DNA of 64,000 bases from Ferruginibacter sp. (GTDB taxonomy: Bacteria > Bacteroidota > Bacteroidia > Chitinophagales > Chitinophagaceae), in NCBI GenBank assembly GCA_019638575.1, contig JAHBTN010000009.1:62001-126000 (forward strand). Reading direction: 5' to 3'. Numbering within the stretch: the stretch's first letter is position 1; every line of letters begins with the position of its first letter. The notes under the pieces were generated by a model, which had not been told where the DNA came from, searched no databases, and saw only the letters and a program-made list of their open reading frames with translations. A program made the translations under genes and the position numbers. Below, piece after piece: positions 17,229 to 25,664 of the stretch.

Positions 17229-18785
17229 TTAAAATGGCGCTTCTTCATCAAACTTATCATCATTCATTTTGCTGCCCTTTTGTATATACAGTTTTGCACC
17301 ATCGCCATCATCGGTTTTAACGGGTTTCCAATTACCTCCCGGTAGGCTGCCCGCAATATTGCCATCGTCATGCTCTTCAATAAATTTTTGAATATGCAGT
17401 AACGCTTTTAGTTTAACAGTATCAAGGCTACCATTACGGTGCTTGGCAATCTTTACAAAAGTTTCACCCTTATTATTATCGCCTCCTTCATTAGTGGTAA
17501 TTTCATAGTACTCGGGCCTATACAGGAACATTACCATATCTGCATCCTGTTCAATAGCGCCCGATTCCCTTAAATCGCTTAGCTGTGGAATTTTAGCTCC
17601 CTCTTTTCTTTTTTCAACCTCACGGCTTAACTGCGATAAAGCAATTATAGGAATCTGCAATTCTTTGGCAAGGCTTTTAAGGTCTCGTGATATGCGGCTT
17701 ATCTCCTGTTCCCTGTTGCCATTACGGTTATCGCCGGCGCCACTCATTAGCTGCAAATAGTCTATAATAATAAGCCCAACATTATGTTTGTTTTTAAGGC
17801 GGCGGCATTTAGCTCTTAATTCAAAAATATTCAACGCTGCCGTATCATCAATAAAAATGGGAGCTTTTGATAATTTTTCAATACCATTTTTGTACAACTG
17901 CGTCATTTCATGTTCTTCCAGTTTACCCCTGGCTATTTTCTCCAGCCTTATCTCACTTTCGGCGCTTAATATACGTTGTACCAACTGGCTGCTGCTCATC
18001 TCCAAACTAAAAAAGCCAACCGCTGTAGGTTTGGTTGCATGAAGTGCAGCACTGCGTGCAAGGTTTAATGCAAAAGCAGTTTTACCAACCGAAGGCCTTG
18101 CAGCAAGCACTATCAAATCGGTTGATTGCCATCCGTAAGTAATCCTGTCTAACGATGCAAAGCCCGATGGTACACCGGTAATATCTTCCTGCCGGTTACG
18201 CATGTCTTCAATACGCTGTATGGTTTTTACCAATACCGTATCAATGGTATCAAAGTTTTTACGCAGGTGGTTATTGGTTATTTCAAATAATTTTCCTTCG
18301 GCTTCATCAAGCATATCAAAAACATCGGTGCTGTCTTCATAAGCGTCACCAATAATTTCGCCGCTAATTCGTATTAACTCACGCTGAATAAATTTTTGTA
18401 AAACAATTCTTGAGTGTGCTTCAATATTTGCAGATGATACAACAGAATTTGTGAGCTTGGTAACATAAAATGGGCCACCAACAATATCCAGTTCTTCTCG
18501 ATATTTTAGTTCTTCAACAACTGTAAGTAAATCTATAGGCAGGTTTTTAGTGGCTAAACCCTGCATGGCTCTGTAAATTCGCTGGTTGGCATCTACATAA
18601 AAACATTCGGGTTTTAAAATTTCAACCACTGTATCAAAAGCTCCTTTTTCAAGCATGATGGCGCCCAGTACGGCTTCTTCCAAATCTTTTGCTTGTGGGG
18701 GAACCTTGCCAAACATCATGTTTCCAAGGTCAACCGGCGCTTTACGCCGCAGTTTTTTGTCTTTATTAAAGTTAGTAAGTTCCAT
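17229..18785 (-). CDS. dnaB: Replicative DNA helicase DnaB
   Basis: Hexameric 5'-3' helicase at the replication fork. The 518 residues include the N-terminal helical domain (PPQAKDLEEAVLGAIMLEKGAF), a linker, and the RecA-like motor with Walker A ARPSVGKTAFALN, Walker B region GLIIIDYLQLM, the LSQLSR motif and the arginine-finger region FLYRPEYY. No intein interrupts it. It is divergent from pheT, and the 392-bp region between them holds several DnaA-box-like sites around a TATATTTG promoter element. Confidence 0.97.
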   Translation of the reverse strand: MELTNFNKDKKLRRKAPVDLGNMMFGKVPPQAKDLEEAVLGAIMLEKGAFDTVVEILKPECFYVDANQRIYRAMQGLATKNLPIDLLTVVEELKYREELDIVGGPFYVTKLTNSVVSSANIEAHSRIVLQKFIQRELIRISGEIIGDAYEDSTDVFDMLDEAEGKLFEITNNHLRKNFDTIDTVLVKTIQRIEDMRNRQEDITGVPSGFASLDRITYGWQSTDLIVLAARPSVGKTAFALNLARSAALHATKPTAVGFFSLEMSSSQLVQRILSAESEIRLEKIARGKLEEHEMTQLYKNGIEKLSKAPIFIDDTAALNIFELRAKCRRLKNKHNVGLIIIDYLQLMSGAGDNRNGNREQEISRISRDLKSLAKELQIPIIALSQLSREVEKRKEGAKIPQLSDLRESGAIEQDADMVMFLYRPEYYEITTNEGGDNNKGETFVKIAKHRNGSLDTVKLKALLHIQKFIEEHDDGNIAGSLPGGNWKPVKTDDGDGAKLYIQKGSKMNDDKFDEEAPF

Positions 18786-18927
18786 GTTCTAATTTTCCTT
18801 GCTTGTTAGGGTTGCAATGTGTAGGGCGGCTAAGGTAAAGGCAAAAGAACGATCAGTATCAATTGATTTTTATCCACATTATGCCTGTAGCTATTTTTAC
18901 ATAGTTTTTCCACATCTGTATCCACAG

Positions 18928-18935
18928 CAAATATA
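18928..18935 (-). promoter_or_regulatory. -7 promoter element of dnaB
   Basis: The minus strand reads TATATTTG (TAnnTTTG) two bases from a DnaA-box-like site, predicting a dnaB leader of about 135 nt. The adjacent boxes would lie at the transcription start. Confidence 0.4.
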
Positions 18936-19141
18936 ACTTATTAAGGTTTACCGAAAATTACCCACATGCAATTAACAGCCAAAAAATCAATAAAATTGGC
19001 ATTCCTATAAGTTTTATTAACAATTGAAAAAACAGAATTTTTCTTTTTTGCACTTTGCATTTTACATAAGCATTTGCTTTATCTCGTTTCAATGCTTAGT
19101 TTAAGAGTTTTTGCATTTATTTTCTTTAGCATGCAAAAAAC

Positions 19142-19149
19142 TATCTTTG
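19142..19149 (+). promoter_or_regulatory. -7 promoter element of pheT
   Basis: TATCTTTG matches TAnnTTTG, 28 bp upstream of the pheT ATG, with T-rich sequence (TTTTTG) farther upstream. Confidence 0.5.
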
Positions 19150-19177
19150 CCAATCAATAATAAATTAAGTTGTTCAG

Positions 19178-21625
19178 ATGATTATTAGTTATAACTGGCT
19201 TTGCGATTACCTGCCTATTGGCGAAGCAGGCATGCCGGAAATTATTGAGCCGGAAAAACTCAGTAAAATTCTTACATCGATTGGCCTTGAAGTAGAAAGC
19301 CTTGAAAAAAAAGAAGCCGTTAAAGGTGGCTTGCAGGGATTGGTAATTGGCCAAGTGATAACCTGCGAAAAACATCCCGATGCAGACAAACTAAAACTTA
19401 CAACGGTAGATACCGGAGCAAAAGAAAAATTACAAATAGTATGCGGTGCAGCCAATGTAGCGGTAGGCCAAAAAGTGGTAGTTGCCAATATTGGTGCAAC
19501 TATTTACCCCGTAAACGGGCAACCGCTTACCATGAAGAAAGCTAAGATACGTGGCGTTGAAAGCCATGGTATGATTTGCGCCGAAGACGAAATAGGATTG
19601 GGCGAAAGCCACGATGGTATTATGGTTTTACCGGCCGATGCTGTGGTGGGCACACCTGCATCGGAATATTTTAAACTAACCGATGATTATGTTTTTGAAA
19701 TTGGATTAACACCCAACCGCAGCGATGCCATGAGCCATATTGGTGTGGCAAAAGATGTTTGTGCTTATTTATCGCATCATTATAAAAAAGATATAGTTGT
19801 AAAATCGCCTTTTAAAAATAATTTTAAACCCGATAACCAGGGGCTGCAAATAAAAGTAGTGATAGAGAACACCGAAGCCTGCCAACGCTATGCAGGCGTA
19901 AGCATTGAAGGCGTAACAATTGCCGAAAGCCCCGAATGGTTACAACAAAAATTAAAAAGTGTTGGATTAAAACCCATCAGTAATATTGTTGACATCACCA
20001 ATTTTATATTGCACGAAACCGGGCAGCCATTGCATGCTTTTGATGCAGCGGCCATAACAGGCAATAAAGTAGTTGTAAAAAATTTACCTGCAGGCACTCC
20101 CTTTGTTACGCTTGATGAAAAAGAAAGGAAATTAACAGCCCAAGATTTGATGATTTGTAATGAAGAAGCGCCTATGTGTATGGCAGGCGTGTATGGCGGC
20201 ATACACAGCGGCGTAACAAACACCACAAAAAATATTTTTTTAGAAAGCGCCTGGTTTAATCCAACTACCATACGTAAAACTTCATTGCAGCATGGATTGC
20301 GTACCGATGCAGCCACCCGTTTTGAAAAAGGAGTTGACATCAGCAATACGGTTAATGTTTTAAAAAGAGCTGCTTTATTAATTAAAGAAATTGCCGGCGG
20401 CGAAATAGCAAGCGATATAATTGATGTGTATCCTGTACCACGTCAAAAAACGGAAGTATCACTTAAATATCATTACCTGAAAAAACTGAGCGGAAAAAAT
20501 TATCACAGCGATACCATTAAAAATATTTTGCACAGCCTGGGTTTTGAATTGATAAAAGAAGGTGTGGATGAAATGCGCTTTGCTGTTCCTTTCAGCAAAC
20601 CCGATATAAGCCTTGCTGCAGATATTGTGGAAGAAATTATGCGGATTGATGGTTTGGATAATGTTGACATTCCATCAATGATTAGTATTGCACCTGCTAT
20701 GGAAACCATGGCACACGAAAATGCATACAGCGAAAAGATTGCCGAATACCTTGCCGGCTCGGGCTTTCGAGAAATTTTCACCAACTCAATCAGCAACAGC
20801 GCTTATTACAGCGATGCCGTACTTACACATACGGTAAAGATGATAAATAATTTAAGTGAAGAACTGAACATACTGAGACCAGCCATGCTGGAGTCGGGAC
20901 TTACTTCAATTGCCTATAACCTGAACAGAAAAAACAACGACCTTAAATTTTTTGAGTTTGGAAAAACATATCTCGTAAACGAAGCCGGCAAATATATTGA
21001 GAGCAACCACCTGGTTATTTACATCACCGGCAATAAAACTGCTGATGGCTGGAAACAAAAAGCTGAAAAAACCGACTTGTATTTTATTAAAGCAGTGTTT
21101 GAAAAAATAATACATGTGTTGGGTTTACAAATTGACGGTTATAATATTTCTGAAAACGATAACTTGGTAAACTGTTTGCAGGCAAGCTTTAAAAAAGAAA
21201 CCATTGCCGAAATAGGTATGGTGAATAAAACAAAGGCTGCACAGTTTGATATTAAGCAACCTGTATTGTATGCTGATTTAAACTGGGACCGCTTACTGGC
21301 GCTCAACAAAAAAATAAACCTGCAATACAGGGAAGTTTCAAAATACCCGTTGGTAAACCGTGACCTTGCCATTATTGTAAACAAGGCCCTTCCTTTTGAT
21401 GCAGTTGAAAAAGCAACGAAGGCTGCAGGCATCAGTAAATTACAATCCATTGGTTTGTTTGATATTTTTGAAAGCGAAAAAATTGGCGCCGGAAAAAAAT
21501 CAATGGCCATCAGCTTTACTTTTTTAGATGAAGAAAAAACAATGACTGATAAAGAAATTGATGGTATGATGAGCAGGATTATCAGCGCCTACGAAAAAGA
21601 ATTAGGCGCCGAGGTAAGGAAATAA
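19178..21625 (+). CDS. pheT: Phenylalanyl-tRNA synthetase beta subunit
   Basis: Large subunit of the (alpha beta)2 enzyme that charges tRNA-Phe; it also carries the editing site. The 815 residues show the expected order: an N-terminal EMAP/OB tRNA-binding domain (about 40-150, KHPDADKLKLTTVDTG), the B3/B4 editing region (GQPLHAFDAAAI), B5, a catalytic-like core, and a C-terminal anticodon-binding ferredoxin fold (SKYPLVNRDLAIIV). pheS is not adjacent. zapA and a coiled-coil gene follow in the same direction, an arrangement often seen in Bacteroidota. Confidence 0.97.
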   Translation: MIISYNWLCDYLPIGEAGMPEIIEPEKLSKILTSIGLEVESLEKKEAVKGGLQGLVIGQVITCEKHPDADKLKLTTVDTGAKEKLQIVCGAANVAVGQKVVVANIGATIYPVNGQPLTMKKAKIRGVESHGMICAEDEIGLGESHDGIMVLPADAVVGTPASEYFKLTDDYVFEIGLTPNRSDAMSHIGVAKDVCAYLSHHYKKDIVVKSPFKNNFKPDNQGLQIKVVIENTEACQRYAGVSIEGVTIAESPEWLQQKLKSVGLKPISNIVDITNFILHETGQPLHAFDAAAITGNKVVVKNLPAGTPFVTLDEKERKLTAQDLMICNEEAPMCMAGVYGGIHSGVTNTTKNIFLESAWFNPTTIRKTSLQHGLRTDAATRFEKGVDISNTVNVLKRAALLIKEIAGGEIASDIIDVYPVPRQKTEVSLKYHYLKKLSGKNYHSDTIKNILHSLGFELIKEGVDEMRFAVPFSKPDISLAADIVEEIMRIDGLDNVDIPSMISIAPAMETMAHENAYSEKIAEYLAGSGFREIFTNSISNSAYYSDAVLTHTVKMINNLSEELNILRPAMLESGLTSIAYNLNRKNNDLKFFEFGKTYLVNEAGKYIESNHLVIYITGNKTADGWKQKAEKTDLYFIKAVFEKIIHVLGLQIDGYNISENDNLVNCLQASFKKETIAEIGMVNKTKAAQFDIKQPVLYADLNWDRLLALNKKINLQYREVSKYPLVNRDLAIIVNKALPFDAVEKATKAAGISKLQSIGLFDIFESEKIGAGKKSMAISFTFLDEEKTMTDKEIDGMMSRIISAYEKELGAEVRK

Positions 21626-21706
21626 AAATATTTTTTAGGTTGTGATTGTGGTTTAACAAAATATGTACCTGCTATACAAAAACAGCACATGTTAAAAGCA
21701 ATTTTT

Positions 21707-21714
21707 TAGTTTTG
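21707..21714 (+). promoter_or_regulatory. -7 promoter element of the coiled-coil/zapA pair
   Basis: TAGTTTTG matches TAnnTTTG and ends 4 bp before the ATG at 21719, another near-leaderless arrangement. Confidence 0.45.
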
Positions 21715-21718
21715 TAAT

Positions 21719-22006
21719 ATGAGTGATTTAGATCAACATATAAAACGCATCAATGAAAAGCTTCAGCAGTTGCTGAAGCGTCATCAGCAGTTACAAAAAG
21801 AAAATCAACAGCAACTTGAACTGATTGCAACATTAAAAGCTGCCAAAGAAAAAGATGCCGGGCTTATTGCCGGTATGCAGGAAAAGATTGGCATCTTGCA
21901 GGCTGCTGCCGGAAAGATGGATGAAGCCGATAGAAAAGTTTTTGAAAAAAACATCAACCGCTATTTGCGTGAAATTGATAAATGCATCAGCCTATTAAGC
22001 GAATAA
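21719..22006 (+). CDS. Small coiled-coil protein upstream of zapA
   Basis: A 95-residue protein with no membrane segment or signal peptide. Almost the whole length (about residues 3-70) is a Gln/Lys/Leu-rich helix with heptad character (HIKRINEKLQQLLKRHQ), so it should dimerise as a coiled coil. Its stop is two bases from the zapA ATG, implying co-translation. By position and size it may be a division-associated partner of ZapA comparable to ZapB, but that is inference from context; I cannot name a family. Confidence 0.75.
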   Translation: MSDLDQHIKRINEKLQQLLKRHQQLQKENQQQLELIATLKAAKEKDAGLIAGMQEKIGILQAAAGKMDEADRKVFEKNINRYLREIDKCISLLSE

Positions 22007-22008
22007 CA

Positions 22009-22296
22009 ATGGCACAACTGATACCTGTAAATATTGTAATTGGCGACCGCACCTATCGCATTAAAACAAGCCCGGCCGATGAAGAAGCTATACGCCGTAC
22101 ATTAAAAACCATCAACGAAAAAATAATAGAATTTAAAACACAGTTTGCCGGCAAGGATATGCAGGATTATATTGCAATGGTGATGATATGGTATGCCACG
22201 CAATCAACCGGCAGCAACAATGCGGCTTTTGAAAAGGAAATGGCCGAAGCCCTTCATAAGATTGAAGAGCAGTTGGATAAACTATCTAACAAATAA
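22009..22296 (+). CDS. zapA: Cell division protein ZapA
   Basis: ZapA bundles FtsZ filaments at the Z ring. The 95-residue reading from the ATG at 22009 starts MAQLIPVNIVIGDRTYRIK, the typical beginning of the ZapA domain, followed by SPADEEAIRRTLKTINEKI and a C-terminal coiled coil. A longer reading from 21982 overlaps the upstream gene and is less likely. The gene ends just before the left repeat of a RAYT transposase unit, where other Bacteroidota often have further core genes. Confidence 0.9.
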   Translation: MAQLIPVNIVIGDRTYRIKTSPADEEAIRRTLKTINEKIIEFKTQFAGKDMQDYIAMVMIWYATQSTGSNNAAFEKEMAEALHKIEEQLDKLSNK

Positions 22297-22376
22297 ATGC
22301 ACAGTTGCATTTTTCATCCGAATTTTATTTTAGTAAAGATGGAGTTTACTTGTAAGTGGCTGCCAATTAAACAGCA

Positions 22377-22532
22377 CGATTGCATCGGGGAATTAGCGAT
22401 ACAAATACTTATCAGAATACAGATTTAGCTTTGGTAAAATAATCATCTTTTGTTTTTCAATTCCCTGATAAAATCAGGGTGAAACTAAACGGCATCAAGT
22501 GATTGGCAAAGCCGAACACTTGCGAAAGATGA
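22377..22532 (+). repeat. Left flanking repeat of the RAYT unit (hairpin-bearing)
   Basis: About 156 bp that recur in direct orientation at 23361-23517 with roughly a dozen differences. It contains a 7-bp perfect hairpin CCCTGAT-AAA-ATCAGGG (22463-22479) and a second stem from CAAGTG and CACTTG with an inner GGC/GCC. These are the features expected of REP-type targets of a RAYT transposase. It fills the 356-bp gap after zapA. Confidence 0.8.
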
Positions 22533-22670
22533 GATTTCAATATAAAACCCTTGTGAGCAAGCATGCCCTATTTGGAAATCCAGGTATAAAAAGCAAGAGT
22601 TGGATGATATAATAGAAACCATATAGGCTTAGTTAAAATAGGTTTATTGTAGGTGTTTAATATGAATTTT

Positions 22671-23294
22671 ATGAGTAACTATCACATAGCTTTATCCCCG
22701 GGAGAAATTTACCATCTGTATAACCGTGCAGTAGGTAATGAAAAACTTTTTTTATCGGAAGATAACTACCATTATTTCCTTTCAAAGTTAAAACAACACA
22801 CAAGCCCAATAGCCGATGTATTTGCCTATGCTTTATTGCCCAATCATTTTCATTTGGTTGTTCGCATAAAGCAGGAAGAAGATATCCTGCAACATTTCCA
22901 CAATAAAAAGAAAAAGCCATTTAATCCGAAAGAAAACTCTTTAGCAGACTTTATTATGGAACAATTCAGCAATTGGGCCAATGGTTATGTAAAAGCCTTT
23001 AATAAAATGTATAACCGAAAAGGCGGACTGTTTATAGATTACATGAAACGATCGTTGATGCAGAATGATAGTGATTTTACCTCTTATATTTTTTATGTAC
23101 ATAAAAATGCAGTTCACCATGGGCTAACAAAGAAAATTGGAGACTGGCCTTATGACAGTTATAATAGTTTGCTCAGCTATCGGCAAACATCCTTGCTTAG
23201 GGAGGATGTGATGGAGTGGTTTGGCTCAAAAGAGCGGTTTATACAGTTTCATCAACAACCGGTAGCAGTAAAGCAAATTGATATTGACATATAA
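22671..23294 (+). CDS. REP-associated tyrosine transposase (RAYT, Y1 family)
   Basis: Single-strand DNA transposase related to IS200/IS605 TnpA. The ATG at 22671 gives 207 residues; GTG at 22653 and ATG at 22662 are possible alternatives. The N-terminal block LSPGEIYHLYNRAVGNEKLF is typical of the family. The HUH metal-binding motif is NHFHLVV (His-x-His), and the catalytic Tyr is expected in YIFYVHKNAVHHG. The reading frame is intact. Its flanking repeats and the palindrome just after its stop codon are probable substrates. Chromosomal activity is unknown. Confidence 0.88.
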   Translation: MSNYHIALSPGEIYHLYNRAVGNEKLFLSEDNYHYFLSKLKQHTSPIADVFAYALLPNHFHLVVRIKQEEDILQHFHNKKKKPFNPKENSLADFIMEQFSNWANGYVKAFNKMYNRKGGLFIDYMKRSLMQNDSDFTSYIFYVHKNAVHHGLTKKIGDWPYDSYNSLLSYRQTSLLREDVMEWFGSKERFIQFHQQPVAVKQIDIDI

Positions 23295-23310
23295 CATAGA
23301 CCTATGGCGT

Positions 23311-23343
23311 AGACCTATAAGGTTTTTTAAACCTTATAGGTCT
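23311..23343. repeat. 33-bp palindrome (15-bp perfect stem) after the RAYT gene
   Basis: AGACCTATAAGGTTT and its exact complement AAACCTTATAGGTCT are separated by only TTT. It lies 17 bp after the transposase stop codon. It could act as a terminator in either direction or as a palindromic REP recognised by the transposase. Confidence 0.85.
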
Positions 23344-23360
23344 TAGTAGGCATAAGCTGC

Positions 23361-23517
23361 CGATTGCATCGGGGAATTAGCGATACAAATACTTATCAGA
23401 TTACAGATTTAGCTTCGGTAAAAATAATCATCTTTTGTTTTTCTATTCCCTGGTAAAATCAGGGCGAAACTAAACGGCATCATGTAATCGGCAAAGCCGA
23501 ACACTTGCGCCAGATGA
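23361..23517 (+). repeat. Right flanking repeat of the RAYT unit
   Basis: About 157 bp matching 22377-22532. The hairpin at 23448-23464 reads CCCTGGT-AAA-ATCAGGG: compared with the left copy one base has changed but a G-U pair still closes the stem, so the structure is kept. Confidence 0.8.
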
Positions 23518-23550
23518 CTGAGATGGTGAATCTATTTTCTTTTTTATTCT

Positions 23551-24492
23551 TCAGTACTTTATCTCAACAATCGTTTCTAAAATATTACAATAACTGCTAT
23601 ACCTGTCTATATGTATATCGCCTGCTTTAACCGCTACTTTTACAGCGCAACCCGGTTCATTTATGTGCATGCAGTTATTAAACTGGCAGTCATTTATCAA
23701 TGCCCTCATTTCAGGAAAATAATGCGACAACTCTTTTTTTGAAATATCTACCAGGCCCAGTTCCCTTATACCCGGCGTATCAATTATTTTTCCGCCGCCG
23801 GCTATATCAAACATTTCGGCAAATGTGGTTGTGTGCAAACCTTTACCACTCCATCCGCTCACATCCTGCGTTTTTAATTTCAACGAAGGAAAAACAGCAT
23901 TAATGAAGGTTGATTTACCAACTCCTGAATGCCCGCTCAACAAAGTAACTTTATCGTTCAGCAAATCTTTTACTGCTTGTACACCATCGCCTGTTTCAAT
24001 GCTCATTGCTAAAACCTTATACCCAATGGTTTCATACATATTTTTTATGGCAACAAATTTTTCTTTTTCTTTTTTACCAAACAGGTCGTTTTTGTTAAAG
24101 ACGATGATGGCGGGAATATGATAGGCTTCGCAGGTGATTAAAAAACGGTCGATGAAACCCAGCGATGTTTTGGGATCTTTTAAAGTGGCAAACAATAACG
24201 ACTGATCTATATTGGATGCAATGATATGATGCTGATGCTTATTGGCAGGCGAAATTCGGGTTATATAGTTTTTACGTTTTTTTATTTCTTTGATGATGAA
24301 AGAAACTTCCGAATCATTCTCCTTGCTTTCGGTATCAGAACCGATAACCACATTGTCGCCCACGGCAATGGGATTTGTGCTGGTTAAACCATCCATTTTA
24401 AACTTTCCCAACATACGGGCATTGTACTGCCTGCCGTTTTCATCTTTTACCTGGTACCAACTGCCGGTGCTTTTATATACAAGTACATTCAT
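23551..24492 (-). CDS. rsgA: Ribosome small-subunit GTPase RsgA
   Basis: Circularly permuted GTPase that checks late 30S subunit maturation. The order of motifs is G4 FNKNDLFG, then G1 LSGHSGVGKST, then G3 DTPGIRELG, which proves the permutation. An N-terminal OB fold precedes them and a C-terminal zinc site reads CQFNNCMHINEPGC. The ATG at 24492 gives 313 residues; a TTG three codons upstream is less likely. It faces the RAYT unit. Confidence 0.95.
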   Translation of the reverse strand: MNVLVYKSTGSWYQVKDENGRQYNARMLGKFKMDGLTSTNPIAVGDNVVIGSDTESKENDSEVSFIIKEIKKRKNYITRISPANKHQHHIIASNIDQSLLFATLKDPKTSLGFIDRFLITCEAYHIPAIIVFNKNDLFGKKEKEKFVAIKNMYETIGYKVLAMSIETGDGVQAVKDLLNDKVTLLSGHSGVGKSTFINAVFPSLKLKTQDVSGWSGKGLHTTTFAEMFDIAGGGKIIDTPGIRELGLVDISKKELSHYFPEMRALINDCQFNNCMHINEPGCAVKVAVKAGDIHIDRYSSYCNILETIVEIKY

Positions 24493-24647
24493 CGTGGGCA
24501 AATTTCATAAAATAATATCAAATACCTGCATTTGCACTTTGCACATACAACAAAATTGTATTTCTATTTAAAAATAATGAGGGTTTTATTTTATTATCGT
24601 GCAGTAATTGAATTGCCGTAATAAAACAATTTGCTATCAACGAGTAA

Positions 24648-25649
24648 CTAAGGAAATTTTCTGAACACGGTAAATTTTAAAAGCAGTTCAAGCAAAAGCA
24701 ATCCAAGCGCAGCAAGTACAAATGGGAAGAATTTTTCGGTATATCGTGTTCGGGCAGTAACCTCTACTTTTGATTTTTCCAGTTTGTTTATTTCGTCGTA
24801 GATACCGGTAAGCCCTGCATTATCTTTTGCCCTGAAATATTTTCCGCCGGTTTCTGTGGCAATCTCTTTCAGCAACTTTTCATCGATAGATACTTTGCTT
24901 TGCTGCATTACAACTCCCATGGGTGTGTTTACGGGTGTGGGTGCATAGCCATCGGTACCCACGCCAATGGTATATACTTTCACTTTAAAAGCCTTGGCAA
25001 TTTCTTTGGCAGTTTCGGGATCAATCAAGCCACCGTTGTTTTCTCCGTCCGTTAATAGTATCACCACTTTACTTTTCGATTTGCTCTCACGCAGCCTGTC
25101 AACACTTGTGCCAAGCCCCGACCCAATAGCTGTGCCGTCTTCCAGCAAACCATTCCTTATATTTTCAATGGCCGATTTTACCACGCTATAATCTGTTGTG
25201 AGCGGGCATTGCGTAAAACTCTCACCCGAAAATATAACTACCGCAATGCGGTCGGTTTTTCTTTTGTTTACAAAATCAATGGCTACGTTTTTAGCGGCTT
25301 CCAACCGGTTGGGTGTAAGGTCCTGTGCCGTCATGCTTCCGCTTACATCAATGCACAATACAATATCCACGCCTTCGCCATCTACATGCTGTTCTTCATA
25401 CATGGTTTGGGGCCTTGCCATTGCTGCAATGATTAATACAATTGCCATTAGCCTTATAACAAACAACAAGTGCCTTAAACCTGTCTTCCACGAACCGAGG
25501 CCTTTTGCCGAAATATCCGAAATGGTTACTGCACCCTGCGTCTTATTGTTTTTTACCGCATACCAGTAAATAAGCAATGGCACTACAAGCAGCAATGCAA
25601 AAAACCAGGGCTGGCTAAAACTTATATTTTTAAAATAACTGTAGAGCAA
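24648..25649 (-). CDS. batA: BatA-like VWA-domain membrane protein
   Basis: A 333-residue protein with two N-terminal membrane helices, a von Willebrand A domain and a C-terminal helix. The MIDAS metal site is readable as DVSGSM near residue 95, a Thr in CPLTTDYS and LLTDGEN. The start is TTG at 25649: between the in-frame stop of the upstream reading frame and this codon there is no ATG or GTG, and the resulting sequence NISFSQPWFFALL is the normal BatA start. It is the last gene of a moxR-DUF58-BatD-like-batA cluster; batB to batE do not follow. Confidence 0.88.
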   Translation of the reverse strand: MLYSYFKNISFSQPWFFALLLVVPLLIYWYAVKNNKTQGAVTISDISAKGLGSWKTGLRHLLFVIRLMAIVLIIAAMARPQTMYEEQHVDGEGVDIVLCIDVSGSMTAQDLTPNRLEAAKNVAIDFVNKRKTDRIAVVIFSGESFTQCPLTTDYSVVKSAIENIRNGLLEDGTAIGSGLGTSVDRLRESKSKSKVVILLTDGENNGGLIDPETAKEIAKAFKVKVYTIGVGTDGYAPTPVNTPMGVVMQQSKVSIDEKLLKEIATETGGKYFRAKDNAGLTGIYDEINKLEKSKVEVTARTRYTEKFFPFVLAALGLLLLELLLKFTVFRKFP

Positions 25650-25664
25650 TGTTTGTGCAGCGGT

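Larger units (their letters stand above)
18786..19177. promoter_or_regulatory. dnaB/pheT intergenic region with DnaA-box cluster
   Basis: This 392-bp gap has no gene. TTATCCACA, a perfect DnaA box, lies at 18870-18878. One-mismatch boxes follow in the same orientation at 18906-18914 (TTTTCCACA), 18918-18926 (GTATCCACA) and 18958-18966 (TTACCCACA). A dnaB promoter element (18928-18935) abuts the third box. An AT-rich stretch at about 18967-19100 leads to the pheT promoter. It may be DnaA-controlled dnaB transcription or an origin-like site. Confidence 0.55.
22377..23517 (+). mobile_element. RAYT transposase unit with direct hairpin repeats
   Basis: The unit comprises the left repeat, a Y1-type transposase gene, a 33-bp palindrome and the right repeat. 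The flanking repeats are direct rather than inverted and no target-site duplication could be recognised. It sits between zapA and rsgA. RAYT systems are usually single-copy domesticated relatives of IS200/IS605 transposases that mobilise short REP sequences. Confidence 0.7.

Noticed and set aside
18786-19177. Firm oriC annotation
   Set aside because: The DnaA-box cluster is suggestive, but dnaA/dnaN are not in the window and gene strands do not show a replication switch. Kept as a finding only.
22653-22670. GTG start of the RAYT gene
   Set aside because: The family usually starts close to the HIALSPGEIYHLYNRA block, so the ATG at 22671 is preferred; the longer start remains possible.
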